Part shown: one piece after another, positions 26,012-35,700 of the stretch
Numbering within the stretch: position 1 is the first letter of the stretch
Layout: every line of letters starts with the position of its first letter
Source of the DNA: Aestuariivirga litoralis
Lineage (GTDB): Bacteria; Pseudomonadota; Alphaproteobacteria; Rhizobiales; Aestuariivirgaceae
Reading direction: 5' to 3'
DNA: 64,000 bases
Assembly: GCF_015714715.1 (NCBI RefSeq)
Contig: NZ_WAHS01000001.1
Location: forward strand, 1,674,001-1,738,000
Translations under genes and position numbers: made by a program
The notes under the pieces: model-generated
Seen by the model: the letters and a program-made list of their open reading frames with translations, nothing else
Database searches by the model: none
Told to the model about the DNA's origin: nothing

Positions 26012-27590
26012 AGGCGGCTTCCATCAGCAGCCGCGTATAATTTTCCATCGGGTGGTTCATCACGTCGTCGGTGAGGCCCTGCTCCACCACCACGCCGTTG
26101 CGCATCACGATCACATAATCGGCGATCGCGCGTACCACAGCGAGGTCGTGGCTGATAAACAAATAGGAAAGGCCATGCGCCTGCTGCAGGTTGCGTAGCA
26201 GCTCAACAATCTGCGTTTGCACATGCCGGTCAAGTGCTGAGGTCGGCTCATCCAGCACGAGCACCTTCGGCTTCAGGATGATGGCGCGTGCGATGGCGAG
26301 GCGCTGGCGCTGGCCACCGGAAAATTCATGCGGATAGCGATTGCGCAAAGCCGGATCAATCTGCACTTCCTCAAAGGCTTTGATGGCGCGCTTGTCACGC
26401 TCTGCGGCGCCAATGCCGGGCTCATGCACCAGCAAACCTTCAGTCACGATCTGCCCCGCCGTCAGGCGTGGCGAGAGCGAGCCGTAAGGATCCTGAAACA
26501 CCACCTGCAATTCCTTGCGCAAGGGGCGCATGGCCTGCTTGTCGAGCTTCGCAATATCGCGGCCCAGAAACACCACGCGGCCCTGCGATGGCAAGAGGCG
26601 CAGCAGCGCGCGGGCCAAAGTGGATTTGCCAGAACCGGATTCACCCACAATGCCGATGGTCTGCCCCTGGCGCAAAGCGACTGACACCTTGTCCACCGCG
26701 TTGATCACCAGCGGCACGCCACCTAAAAAGCCACCACCGAGCCGGAAGCTGACTTTGACGTCATTGCCGGACAAAACGATGGGTGCGGAGGACGGTACGG
26801 GTGCCTTGTGACCCGAAGGCTCGGCGGCCAGCAGCGCCTTGGTGTAATCGTGCTGGGGCTTGGCGAAGATGGCCTTGGTGTCACCCTCCTCTACCACCTC
26901 GCCCTTGCGCATCACATAGACGCGGTGGGCGATACGCTTCACGATGCCCAGATCATGGGTGATGAAAATCAGCCCCATGCCGAGCTTCTTCTGCAACGAA
27001 GCGAGCAGATCAAGGATTTCGGCCTGGATGGTCACATCAAGCGCCGTGGTCGGCTCATCGGCGATCAGCAGATCGGGATTGTTCGCGAGCGCCATGGCGA
27101 TCATCACCCGCTGGCGCTGGCCGCCGGAGAGTTCATGCGGGTAGGAACGCATGCGCCGTTCAGGATCATTGATCTTCACCAGTTGCAGCGCTTCCAGCGC
27201 GCGGGCATGGGCCTCTTTCGGCGAGAGCTTGCTGTGGGCGCGCAAGGGCTCCATCAATTGATCGCCGATCGAATAGAGCGGATCGAGCGAAGTCATCGGC
27301 TCCTGAAAAATCATCGCGATCTTGCGGCCACGGATGGCGTTTAGCTGGCTCTTGGTCAGCGCCAGAAGATTGCGGCCGTCATAAGTGGCGGTGCCGCCGG
27401 TGATGCCGTTGCGCGGCAGCAGGCCCATGACCGCCATCATGCTCTGGCTTTTGCCGGAGCCGGATTCACCGACAATCGCCACGGTCTCACCTGCATTCAC
27501 CGTGAAGTTTGCGCCCTTCACGGCTTCAACTGTGCCATCAGCGGTTTTGAAGCCGACAGTGAGGTTCTGGATGTCGAGAAGTGCTTTCAT
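26001..27590 (-). CDS. Oligopeptide ABC transporter ATP-binding protein, two fused domains (OppD-OppF type, as in YejF)
   Basis: Cytoplasmic ATPase, 529 aa, carrying two complete nucleotide-binding domains. Each has Walker A GESGSGKS (about residues 40-47 and 315-322), a signature ([18 protein letters not shown]), Walker B ([24 protein letters not shown]) and the switch His (FITHDL, FISHDL). A fused layout is known from YejF and related importers; in classic Opp systems the two are separate genes. It is the last gene of a minus-strand operon after the binding protein and two permeases, with its start 0 bp from the OppC stop. It powers peptide uptake. Confidence 0.92.
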   Translation of the reverse strand: MKALLDIQNLTVGFKTADGTVEAVKGANFTVNAGETVAIVGESGSGKSQSMMAVMGLLPRNGITGGTATYDGRNLLALTKSQLNAIRGRKIAMIFQEPMTSLDPLYSIGDQLMEPLRAHSKLSPKEAHARALEALQLVKINDPERRMRSYPHELSGGQRQRVMIAMALANNPDLLIADEPTTALDVTIQAEILDLLASLQKKLGMGLIFITHDLGIVKRIAHRVYVMRKGEVVEEGDTKAIFAKPQHDYTKALLAAEPSGHKAPVPSSAPIVLSGNDVKVSFRLGGGFLGGVPLVINAVDKVSVALRQGQTIGIVGESGSGKSTLARALLRLLPSQGRVVFLGRDIAKLDKQAMRPLRKELQVVFQDPYGSLSPRLTAGQIVTEGLLVHEPGIGAAERDKRAIKAFEEVQIDPALRNRYPHEFSGGQRQRLAIARAIILKPKVLVLDEPTSALDRHVQTQIVELLRNLQQAHGLSYLFISHDLAVVRAIADYVIVMRNGVVVEQGLTDDVMNHPMENYTRLLMEAAFKT

Positions 27591-28694
27591 CTAGCGGTCC
27601 TTCGGGTCCAGCGCGTCACGCAGACCATCGCCGATGAAATTCAGCGCGAAGAGCGTGGAGGACAGGAAGAAAGTTGGGATGAAGAGCAGATAGGGTGCCA
27701 CTTCCATATTGGCGGCGCCCTCGGCAATTTCCACACCCCAGCTCGACATCGGCTCCTGCACGCCCAGACCGAGGAACGAAAGGAAGCTTTCGAGAATGAT
27801 CACCTGCGGCACCAGCAGCGTGAGATAAATCACAATCGGCCCCAGCATGTTGGGGATGATGTGGCGGCGCAGGATGCCGAGCGTGCCGACGCCCAAGGCT
27901 TCGGCGGCCTGCACATATTCCTGCCGTTTCAGCGACAGGGTTTGCCCGCGCACGATGCGACTCATGTCGAGCCAAAGCACAGCACCGATGGCGATAAACA
28001 TGAACATGAAATTGCGCCCGAAGAACACGACCAGCATGATCACGAACAGCGTGAAAGGCAGCGCGTAAAGAATATCGACCACGCGCATCATCAGTTCATC
28101 CACGCGCCCGCCGAAGAAGCCGGAGACCGAGCCATAGATGGTGCCGATGACAACCGCCACGAAACCCGCCAGCATGCCGATGATCAGTGAGATGCGGCCT
28201 GCCATGAAGACGCGGGTTAAGAGATCGCGGCCCAGTGCATCGGTGCCGAAATAGAAATGTTTCAGCTTGGCTACGGCACTCATTGTGAGGGTCAAACCGT
28301 CTGCAGATTTTTCTTCCAGCTTGGCGTTCTGGAAGGAATCCGAACGGTCGAGATAGCGCGTCACCCGCTCGTCAATCGGCTTGTCTGAGGCGACGGTGAC
28401 ATAGAAGCGGCCATCCTTCTCATGCCATTCCTTCAGATCAAGCTTGGCGCGCTTGGCCACGCTGATGATCTCGCCATCCAGCGTTTCTTTCTTAGGGTAA
28501 GATTCGAGGCTGGGATGCACGCGGTAATAGGCTTTGTATTGCGTGGTGAATTCATGCCCAGTGATGTTGGGCACCACGACACACAGCACCGCAACCAGCA
28601 CCATATAGGCCAGGCTGACCATGGCCGCCTTGTTCTGTTTCAGGCGGCGCCAGGCATCGACCCAGAGCGAGCGGCCCTTCAATGCCTCACTCAT
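27591..28694 (-). CDS. oppC: Oligopeptide ABC transporter permease (OppC/YejE-like) with large periplasmic insert
   Basis: Inner-membrane permease, 367 aa, longer than the usual 290-310. The extra length is a hydrophilic segment of about 105 residues after the first helix (roughly 45-150), which would face the periplasm. The rest is typical: FGTDALGRDLLTRVFMAGRISL, then the EAA loop YVQAAEALGVGTLGILRRHI and IPNMLGPI, and GDGLRDALDPKDR at the end. The ATG at 28694 overlaps the OppB stop by 8 bp; a longer frame to 28712 adds a poor N-terminus. Confidence 0.88.
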   Translation of the reverse strand: MSEALKGRSLWVDAWRRLKQNKAAMVSLAYMVLVAVLCVVVPNITGHEFTTQYKAYYRVHPSLESYPKKETLDGEIISVAKRAKLDLKEWHEKDGRFYVTVASDKPIDERVTRYLDRSDSFQNAKLEEKSADGLTLTMSAVAKLKHFYFGTDALGRDLLTRVFMAGRISLIIGMLAGFVAVVIGTIYGSVSGFFGGRVDELMMRVVDILYALPFTLFVIMLVVFFGRNFMFMFIAIGAVLWLDMSRIVRGQTLSLKRQEYVQAAEALGVGTLGILRRHIIPNMLGPIVIYLTLLVPQVIILESFLSFLGLGVQEPMSSWGVEIAEGAANMEVAPYLLFIPTFFLSSTLFALNFIGDGLRDALDPKDR

Positions 28695-29610
28695 AGCGCA
28701 CCCGCGGATCAATCACCGCATACAGCAGATCGACAATGAAATTGAAGATGATGGTGAAAACAGCGATCATCACCACCGTGCCCATCACCAGCGTGTAATC
28801 GCGGTTCAGCGCGCCATCAATGAAGTAGCGGCCCACGCCGGGAATCTGGAAAATGGATTCAATGATGATCGAACCGGTGATCAGCTGTGCCATGGCCGGC
28901 CCGGCATAGGAGACCACGGGAAGGATCGCGCCGCGCAAAGCGTGACGAACAATCACGGCGTATTCCGAAAGGCCCATGGCCCGCGCGGTACGGATATGAT
29001 TGGCGCTCAAGGATTCAATCATAGAGCCGCGCATCAGCCGCGCCACGATGGCGAGTTGCGGCAAGCCCAGAATGATGATCGGCCCGATGGCGTGTTTGAA
29101 CGAGCCATCGCCCCAGCCGCCCACGGGTGTCAATCGTAGCAACACGCCGAAGATGATTTGATAGACCGGGGCTGTGACATAGGTGGGCAAGGTGGAACCA
29201 AAAGTGGCGATGGCGATAACCACATAGTCAATCCAGCGGTTCTGACGCAGGGCGGCGATGACACCCAGCACCGTGCCCAGCACCAGCGCGAAAACCATGG
29301 CCCAGAAACCGATCCACGCAGAAATCGGCAAAGCGATGCGGAAAAGTTCCGCCACTGAGAAATTCAGCAGCACATAGCTGGGGCCGAGATCGCCATGTGC
29401 AAGGTTCCAGAGATATTCGAGATATTGCTGCCATACAGGCAAGTCGAGATGAAACACCCGCTCGATGTTTTTCTTGATCTCGGGCGGGATGCCCTTCTCC
29501 ATGTCAAACGGCCCGCCGGGGGCCACATGCATAAGGAAGAAGGAGATAGTGACGATCAGGAATAACGTCGGGATGGCAGTGAGCAGGCGGCGGAAGGTGT
29601 AGCGGAGCAT
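28687..29610 (-). CDS. oppB: Oligopeptide ABC transporter permease (OppB-like)
   Basis: Inner-membrane permease, 307 aa, full length for OppB. The N-terminal MLRYTFRRLLTAIPTLFLIV is the family's first helix, followed by HVAPGGPFD. The EAA region is NHIRTARAMGLSEYAVIVRH, with the ALRGAILPVVSY segment after it, and the C-terminus has IPGVGRYFIDGALNRDY and DLLYAVIDPRVRYE. It lies 74 bp downstream of the binding-protein gene, with a small inverted repeat in that gap, and overlaps the OppC start by 8 bp. Confidence 0.92.
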   Translation of the reverse strand: MLRYTFRRLLTAIPTLFLIVTISFFLMHVAPGGPFDMEKGIPPEIKKNIERVFHLDLPVWQQYLEYLWNLAHGDLGPSYVLLNFSVAELFRIALPISAWIGFWAMVFALVLGTVLGVIAALRQNRWIDYVVIAIATFGSTLPTYVTAPVYQIIFGVLLRLTPVGGWGDGSFKHAIGPIIILGLPQLAIVARLMRGSMIESLSANHIRTARAMGLSEYAVIVRHALRGAILPVVSYAGPAMAQLITGSIIIESIFQIPGVGRYFIDGALNRDYTLVMGTVVMIAVFTIIFNFIVDLLYAVIDPRVRYE

Positions 29611-29627
29611 TTCAGGTCACGTCGTTC

Positions 29628-29655
29628 CGCCTTCCCCCGCAAGCGAGAGAAGGCG
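29628..29655. repeat. Short inverted repeat related to the larger palindrome at 43523-43663
   Basis: CGCCTTC (29628-29634) and GAAGGCG (29649-29655) flank a CCCCCGC-AAGC-GAGA core. The word GAGAAGGCG and the AAGC loop recur in the large palindrome at 43.5 kb, so this may be a short relic of the same repeat. It also could serve as an RNA hairpin between the oppA and oppB coding regions, protecting oppA mRNA. Confidence 0.45.
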
Positions 29656-29684
29656 TCGTTGCGTCTAAGCGAGGCAAGATAACC

Positions 29685-31262
29685 TCAGTCCTTGCTCACA
29701 AACCTCGACGGATGAACGTCCATCACATTGTCCACGTAGCCGTGGAGCTTGGGTGAGACGAGGTTGTGGTTGGCGTAAGTGAGCAGCGGTAGGAGTGGTT
29801 GATCCTTGATCAGGATCGCTTCTGCCTTGGAGAGCTCATCCATCCGCTTGGCAGGATCGGCTTCCGTGGAGGCCTGATCAAGCAGCGCGTCATATTCCTT
29901 GCTGGAATATTCGCCGTAATTGTTGCCGTCACCGGTGTGGCCCAGATTGAGGAAAGTGACCGGGTCCTTGAAGTCGGCGATCCAGCCGGCGCGAGCAATG
30001 TCAAAATCGCCCTTCTGTTCAAGATAGCTGTAATGCGTTTTGCCATCGGTGGTGACGAAGGTGACGTCAAAGCCCCAGGGCTTCAGCATCTCCTGAATGG
30101 CCACTGCGGTGTTCTTGTGATTTTCAGAGGTGTTGTAACGGATCTCCACCTTCTGCGGATGCTCGGGTGAAATGCCCAGCTTGTCGAAAACTTTCTTCGC
30201 AGCATCTTCACGGTCCAGCTGGCTCATGGTGGAATAGTCCATGGTCACCGTGGTGTAACCCTTCACGCCCGGAGGTACCAAAGACCAGCCGGGCAACATG
30301 GAATTCTTCCAGACTTTTTCGGCCAGCTGGTCGCGGTCAATCACCATCGAAATGGCGTTGCGCAATTCTACATTGTTCCACGGCGCTTTCTGGGCCTTGA
30401 AGATATAGTAATAGGTGCCCAGTTCCGGCGTCATGTGAACCTGGTCGCCCAGATCCTTCTTCATCTCGTCCAGCTGCTCGCCGGGGAAGTCATCCATGTA
30501 ATCGACTTCGCCGGCCTTGTAGCGCTTCAGGCCAGCAGCACGATCTTCCGTCGGGATGTAATTAACGGCATCAAGCTGCACTGAGGCGGCATCGAAGAAC
30601 TTCGGGTTCTTGACCAGCTTGGTGTGATCGCCCGGCACATTTTCGGCCAGCGTGAAAGCACCGTTGGACACCAGATTACCAGGCTTCACGAAATCATTGC
30701 CGAATTTGGTCACGTTGGCTTCGCTCACCGGGAACATGGCGTGATGGGTGAGCATTTCGAGGAAATAGGGCGTGGGGCCTTTGAGGGTGACTTCCAGCGT
30801 GGTGTCATCAATGGCTTTTACGCCCAGTTCTTCACCCTTTTTCTTGCCGCCATTGATGTCTTCAGCATTGAGAATGGGGAACGCCATGGAGGCATATTCA
30901 GCACCGGTGGCCGGATCGAGAAGGCGGCGCCAAGAGAAGACGAAATCGCTGGCCTTCACAGGCGTTCCGTCTGACCACATGTCATCCTTGCGGAGCTTGA
31001 ATGTATAGACCTTGCCATCGGGAGAAACGGTCCAGCTTTCGGCAGCACCCGGCGAGGCGGTGGCGCTGGCATCGGGCATGATCAGCCCGGTGAACAGGTC
31101 CACCAGGATGTTATGTTCTTCAACGGTGGAGGTCTTGTGCGGATCGAGCGACTGGATATCGCTGTTTTCGCCGCGGTTCCAAGTTCCGCCGGCTTGGGCG
31201 GCACCTGCCATGAGGGCCATTGCTGCTGCGCAAATGATGAGTTGGCTTTTGAATGTCTTCAT
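29685..31262 (-). CDS. oppA: Oligopeptide ABC transporter substrate-binding protein (OppA-like)
   Basis: Periplasmic binding protein of family 5, 525 aa. The signal peptide is MKTFKSQLIICAAAMALMAG, with cleavage after AQA near residue 24. The mature protein shows the family pattern: SLDPHKTSTVEEHNILVDLF, then GAAESWTVSPDGKVYTFKLR and FVFSWRRLLDP. The middle LRNAISMVIDRDQLAEKVW is the usual OppA hinge region. It leads the minus-strand opp operon. A hairpin terminator of the upstream small gene is 45 bp before its start, so it has its own promoter or is read through. Confidence 0.92.
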   Translation of the reverse strand: MKTFKSQLIICAAAMALMAGAAQAGGTWNRGENSDIQSLDPHKTSTVEEHNILVDLFTGLIMPDASATASPGAAESWTVSPDGKVYTFKLRKDDMWSDGTPVKASDFVFSWRRLLDPATGAEYASMAFPILNAEDINGGKKKGEELGVKAIDDTTLEVTLKGPTPYFLEMLTHHAMFPVSEANVTKFGNDFVKPGNLVSNGAFTLAENVPGDHTKLVKNPKFFDAASVQLDAVNYIPTEDRAAGLKRYKAGEVDYMDDFPGEQLDEMKKDLGDQVHMTPELGTYYYIFKAQKAPWNNVELRNAISMVIDRDQLAEKVWKNSMLPGWSLVPPGVKGYTTVTMDYSTMSQLDREDAAKKVFDKLGISPEHPQKVEIRYNTSENHKNTAVAIQEMLKPWGFDVTFVTTDGKTHYSYLEQKGDFDIARAGWIADFKDPVTFLNLGHTGDGNNYGEYSSKEYDALLDQASTEADPAKRMDELSKAEAILIKDQPLLPLLTYANHNLVSPKLHGYVDNVMDVHPSRFVSKD

Positions 31263-31306
31263 GAGGTCCTCCCGGTTGATCCATTCAACTGAGAGAGATT
31301 AGGCAC

Positions 31307-31339
31307 AAAAACTTCCAGCCTGCAATTGCGGCAGGCTGG
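31307..31339 (-). terminator. Intrinsic terminator after the 80-aa gene
   Basis: On the minus strand CCAGCCTGC pairs with GCAGGCTGG (31331-31339 and 31315-31323) across a 7-nt loop, followed by AAGTTTTTG. It begins 13 bp after the stop of the gene at 31352-31594. Confidence 0.85.
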
Positions 31340-31351
31340 GCGTCCGCAAGC

Positions 31352-31594
31352 TTATTCAGCAGCCTTGAGGGTGGTTTGTTCCTGGCGACCCGGCAGAATC
31401 AGGCCCATGTCGTGGATGGACGCGGCCGAGAACAGGAATTTGCCAATGTCCTCGATCGAAATGCTCTCGTCCGGATAGCGGGTGCGCAGGCTGGTGAGGA
31501 TCTCGCCAGCGTCTGCCACGCGCGATGTGTGCTTCATTTCAGCAAAGCAGTCGTGAATGTGCTTCAGGATTTCCGACGTATGTAACTGTGTCAT
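31352..31594 (-). CDS. Small protein of unknown function (80 aa)
   Basis: Not recognised. The product is an acidic, soluble-looking 80-residue protein without signal peptide or membrane helix; the central part (RVADAGEILTSLRTRYPDES) is rich in polar residues and probably helical, with a single Cys at about residue 16. An AAGGA ribosome site lies about 10 bp before the ATG, and a strong terminator follows, which supports a real single-gene transcript. A TTGCAT-17-TAGGTT promoter-like pair can be drawn upstream but is weak. It borders the stress-related region without having a recognisable EcfG site of its own. Confidence 0.6.
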   Translation of the reverse strand: MTQLHTSEILKHIHDCFAEMKHTSRVADAGEILTSLRTRYPDESISIEDIGKFLFSAASIHDMGLILPGRQEQTTLKAAE

Positions 31595-31733
31595 CTGGAT
31601 TTTCCTTCCCTGTTGGGAAACATTAACAAAAACCTACGCCGATTTGTCCGCAGATGCAAATTATTTAATTATTTCATTTACTTAGCAATTTTATGTAAGG
31701 GAGTGAGTGCATCCATTGAAGATGCGGCCTCAA

Positions 31734-31759
31734 GGAACTAAATAGCCATTATTAGCGTT
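31734..31759 (+). promoter_or_regulatory. EcfG-type general stress promoter (GGAAC-N17-CGTT)
   Basis: GGAAC at 31734-31738 and CGTT at 31756-31759, with 17 bp between. This is the known alphaproteobacterial EcfG consensus (16-17 bp spacer). It lies 72 bp before the ribbon-helix-helix gene, in an AT-rich spacer (31595-31831) that otherwise holds no gene. Confidence 0.65.
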
Positions 31760-31831
31760 ATGGCCTTGTATTGTGTATTTAACACTACTTACTCAATAGA
31801 CTAATTTTCAGCCAACTAACGGGGCAAGTTC

Positions 31832-32068
31832 ATGTCTGGTGAAAAAGATCGCGTTGAGCGGTTGCAAATCATGCTTTCCGCCGACGAGCTTCAGGCGCTG
31901 GATAACTGGCGCTTTTCTCGGCGCATGCCCAGCCGCGCTGCGGCCGTGCGCGAGCTTTTGCGCTTGGGCCTTGCCGCGGAAGGCGTGAACTTCGCAGGCT
32001 CCGGCGAGAAGTCTTCCAGCTTTGGCATGATTAGCCCAGGCGTGACGAAGAGCAGAGGCGAAGAGTAG
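31832..32068 (+). CDS. Ribbon-helix-helix-like small protein
   Basis: Small basic/acidic mixed protein, 78 aa. Residues 9-46 (LQIMLSADELQALDNWRFSR and RAAAVRELLRLGL) have the strand-helix-helix pattern of the CopG/Arc/MetJ fold, which normally dimerises and binds DNA. The C-terminal 30 residues are polar and probably disordered. No toxin gene is beside it, so it does not look like an antitoxin; a transcription regulator role is more likely. An EcfG-type promoter with 17-bp spacing is upstream, which would put this putative regulator inside the stress regulon. Confidence 0.72.
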   Translation: MSGEKDRVERLQIMLSADELQALDNWRFSRRMPSRAAAVRELLRLGLAAEGVNFAGSGEKSSSFGMISPGVTKSRGEE

Positions 32069-32152
32069 TCTTCGCTGCACACAGCTCCGCCTGTGCCCTC
32101 TCCTGCACTCTTCCAGAGCCATTCTCATCACGCTTATCGCCATGTTCCGGCT

Positions 32153-32177
32153 GGAACTAATTGCGCCCGCGCACGTT
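32153..32177 (+). promoter_or_regulatory. EcfG-type general stress promoter (GGAAC-N16-CGTT)
   Basis: GGAAC at 32153-32157 and CGTT at 32174-32177 with exactly 16 bp between, 67 bp upstream of the PNPOx-like general stress gene at 32245. Confidence 0.8.
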
Positions 32178-32244
32178 AGGTTCTGACAGGCTGTCGGCGA
32201 GGCCCATTTGCTGTTGGCTTGCAGGACTTGAGAAAGGCTAAATC

Positions 32245-32715
32245 ATGGAAGATCAGGAGAAAAAAGTCTGGAGGCTGATCAGCAAGCTTGATGTCTGCAT
32301 GCTTTCCACACTTTCAGGAAATTCGATCCGGTCGCGGCCGATGTCTGCCATGGCGCGGCCTGAATATGGCGACATCGTCATGCTGACGGATTCGCATCTC
32401 GACAAGGACAATGAGATCATGCGCAACCGGCATGTGAACCTCGCCTATTCTGATGGCGGCACTTACGTCTCTGTCGAAGGCACTGCTGAAATCGAACATG
32501 ACCGCGCCCTGATCCGCGAATGCTGGAGTGCGGGTGCGCAATTGTTCTGGCCGAACGGGCCTGAAGATCCATCCATCGTCGCCATCATCGTGACGCCCGA
32601 AATGGTGGAATATTGGGACAGCGACAACAAATTTATTGCCGGCCTCAAGTTCGCCTATGGCTTGGCCACGCATACAACGCCCTTCATGGGCGAACACAAG
32701 CGGCTGCGCCTCTGA
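32245..32715 (+). CDS. Pyridoxamine 5'-phosphate oxidase-like general stress protein
   Basis: Split-barrel flavin-binding protein of the PNPOx-like/general stress protein 26 family, 156 aa. MLSTLSGNSIRSRPMSAMAR is the first strand pair with the RSRPM cofactor-contact segment. It is followed by DIVMLTDSHLDKDNEI and VNLAYSDGGTYVSVEGTAEI, as in the family. Members bind FMN or related cofactors; the physiological reaction is generally unknown. An exact EcfG promoter lies 67 bp upstream, so induction in the general stress response is likely. Its stop codon lies in the loop of a terminator hairpin. Confidence 0.87.
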   Translation: MEDQEKKVWRLISKLDVCMLSTLSGNSIRSRPMSAMARPEYGDIVMLTDSHLDKDNEIMRNRHVNLAYSDGGTYVSVEGTAEIEHDRALIRECWSAGAQLFWPNGPEDPSIVAIIVTPEMVEYWDSDNKFIAGLKFAYGLATHTTPFMGEHKRLRL

Positions 32716-32729
32716 ACCAGCCGCTTTTT
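32698..32729 (+). terminator. Intrinsic terminator overlapping the end of the PNPOx-like gene
   Basis: AAGCGGCTG (32698-32706) pairs with CAGCCGCTT (32718-32726) around an 11-nt loop that holds the TGA, followed by a T run. The stem's 5' arm is coding sequence. Confidence 0.85.
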
Positions 32730-32744
32730 ACCACCCTCATTTGA

Positions 32745-35700
32745 ATGTCCCTCAGGCGTTTGGAGCCTCAATTGCACACACCCTCCCGGACACGTGAACT
32801 ATTGTCTTTTCTGAAAACCGAAACGCCACCGGCATGGCGCAACGAAGACCCCATTCGCAGTGAGGTTTTCGGTGAAGACCGTTTGCGCGAACATGCGACC
32901 AGCCTGGCGGAAAGCCACCAGCTTTCCAGCCGTGGCTGGTCGCGGCGCAATCTGTTCAAGCGGGTGCGGGCTGACTATGCGTTGCTGAAACAGGCGCATG
33001 CCGAAGTGTTAGGCGCCATCGCGCGTGAAGAGCCGATTACGCCGGCTGCGGAATGGCTGGCCGACAATTTCTACAGCATCAGCCAGCATGCCCTGCAGGT
33101 TCAGGAGGACTTGCCGCGCGATTATTATCAACGCTTGCCGAAGCTGGCCAATGGCCACCTTGAAATGTGCCCGCGCATCATGGCCGTGGCCTGGGCCTAT
33201 ATCGCGCATACAGATTCACACTTTAATGCGAACACGCTGGCGGAATTCGTCACCGCCTATCAGAAGGTTTCGCCGCTGGCACTGGGCGAGCTTTGGGCCA
33301 CGCCGATTTATCTGCGCATCTTGCTGATCGACAATGCGGCTCGCATCGCCAGACGCACTTTCATTTCGATGCAGGCGCGGCGGGCCGCCACCGATCTCGC
33401 CATCGAATTTGGCGGCCAAACGTCCACGCTCGATGCGGCGCGTGCTGCACTGGAAAAACTGGAAGATCACGCCAAGCGCTCTTTCCTGGTGCAATTGCTC
33501 TCTGCGGCGCGGGCCCATCACGGCCTGACCAGCGAGGCAGTGGATGAACTGCGCAGCCTCTATGATCACACGCCCTTCGATCACGCCGTGGCGGTGCAGG
33601 AAGAGCATGGCCGCCAGACTGCCAACAATCTTTCCATGCAGAACATCTTCACCAGCCTGAAGCGCATCAGCGAGCAAGACTGGGTGAAATGGATCGAGAG
33701 TGTCAGCGCTGTCGACCAGAAGCTCGGCACCTCGGCTGGTTACAAGACCTGCGACAGCGCCACCCGCACATCCTATCGCCGGGCGGTTGAGGAATTGGCC
33801 CATTACTCGGGCACGCCGGAAGGCGACGTAACCGATGCTGCCATTCATCTCGCTGGGTCTGATGATATTGGCGCGGTGCTGATCGGGGCCGGAAGGCCGG
33901 GCCTGGAAAAGCATATACGCTATAATCTGCCGGCCCATCAAAGGCTCTACCGGATTTTCGCGCGCAGTGGCGTCATCGGCTATGCGGCCGCCACTGGCGT
34001 TGCCACCTTCGTCCTGCTGTATCTGGGATACGAAACCATAGGGCGCGTGGCCCTGCCCTTGGGTCTTGTTGCGTTGATGCTGTTCGCGCTTCTGGCGCCA
34101 GTGTTTGAAGCGGCCATGGCGATGATCAATTTTGCCGTGACGCAGCTGGTGCGGCCTGTGGTGTTGCCATCGCTCTCGTTCGAGAATGGGATACCCGCTG
34201 CCCATCGGAGCATCATTGCCGTGCCGATCTTGCTGGGCAGCCATCATGGCATTGAGACACAGTTGGCAAGGCTCGAAGAACATTATCTTTCCAATGCCGA
34301 TCCCGAATTATCTTACGCCATCATCAGTGATTGGCGCGATGCGCCGGCTGAGCAACATGCGGATGATACGGCATTGCTTAGTGCTGTCACAGACGGCATT
34401 GCCGCGCTGAATGACAAATACCAGATCCAGCAATTCATGCTGTTTCACCGCAGGCGGCAATGGAACCCGGCGCAAGGCGTGTGGATGGGCTGGGAACGCA
34501 AGCGCGGCAAACTGCATGAATTCAACCGCGTGCTGCGTGGCGCAGAAGACACGCCTTTCATTTCCGTACCGGCAGCACTTCCGCAGGACATCAAATATGT
34601 GATCGTGCTCGATGCCGACACGATCCTGCCGCGCGGTGCCGCACGCCGACTTGTGGGCAAGATGGCGCATCCACTCAATCAGCCGCATGTGAACCCCGTG
34701 ACGAACCGCGTCGATCGCGGTTACGGCATCATCCAGCCGCGGGTGACGATTTCGCTGCCGGAATTCGGCAAGGGTTCATGGTATCAGCGCATTCTTGCGG
34801 TGGGTGCGGGTGTTGATCCTTACGTGACTGCCACATCAGATGTGTATCAGGATCTATTTGGCGAAGGATCGTTCACCGGCAAGGGCATCTATCATATCGA
34901 TGCGTTCGAAGCCGCGATGCGCGGGCGTATTCCGGATAACACGCTCCTGAGCCATGATCTGTTCGAAGGCAATCTGGCGCGTGCCGCGCTCGCCACCGAC
35001 GTGGAAGTCGTCGAAGATTATCCCGAACGCTACCTCGTTGATCTCTCCCGACAGCACCGCTGGGTGCGTGGCGACTGGCAATTGCTGCCGTGGATGATCC
35101 CGCCGGACAAGGCGCTTTCCACGCTGGGCCTGTGGAAGATGTTTGACAATCTGCGCCGCTCGGTGACGCCGGCTTTCACATTGCTGGCCTTTGCACTTGG
35201 TGTTTGGATTCTGCCCGGCAATGCTGCGAGCACTTGGACGTTTTTCATCGTGGCCCTGCTGTTCTTCCCCAGCCTGCTTTCGATTTTTGCCGGCACCAGT
35301 TTCCGCCAGGAAGCAACCACCGTGGCCAGCCAGTTGCGCACGCTGCGTGATGATACGCGTCACGCTTTGGTGCTCACAATCACCAAGCTTTTCCTGTTGG
35401 CCAACCAGGCCGTGTCGATGCTGGATGCGGTGTTGCGCACGCTGTACCGGTTGTTTGTCTCACATCGCTATCTGCTGGAATGGACCACTGCGGCGCAGGC
35501 CCAATCAGGCCCACGGCCCACGCTTGCGTCAACCTATCGCGCGATGGCTTTGAGTGCGATCCTGGCGACGTTGCTGCCCTTGGGGCAAGCCACCGTTCAA
35601 GGACACGTGGGTGGACTTTCGCTGTTTCTTGCGGGCCTGTGGGTTCTGGCGCCGGCCTTTGCCTATTTCATCAGCCTGCCGCCAGAAGACCCAGCCAAGG

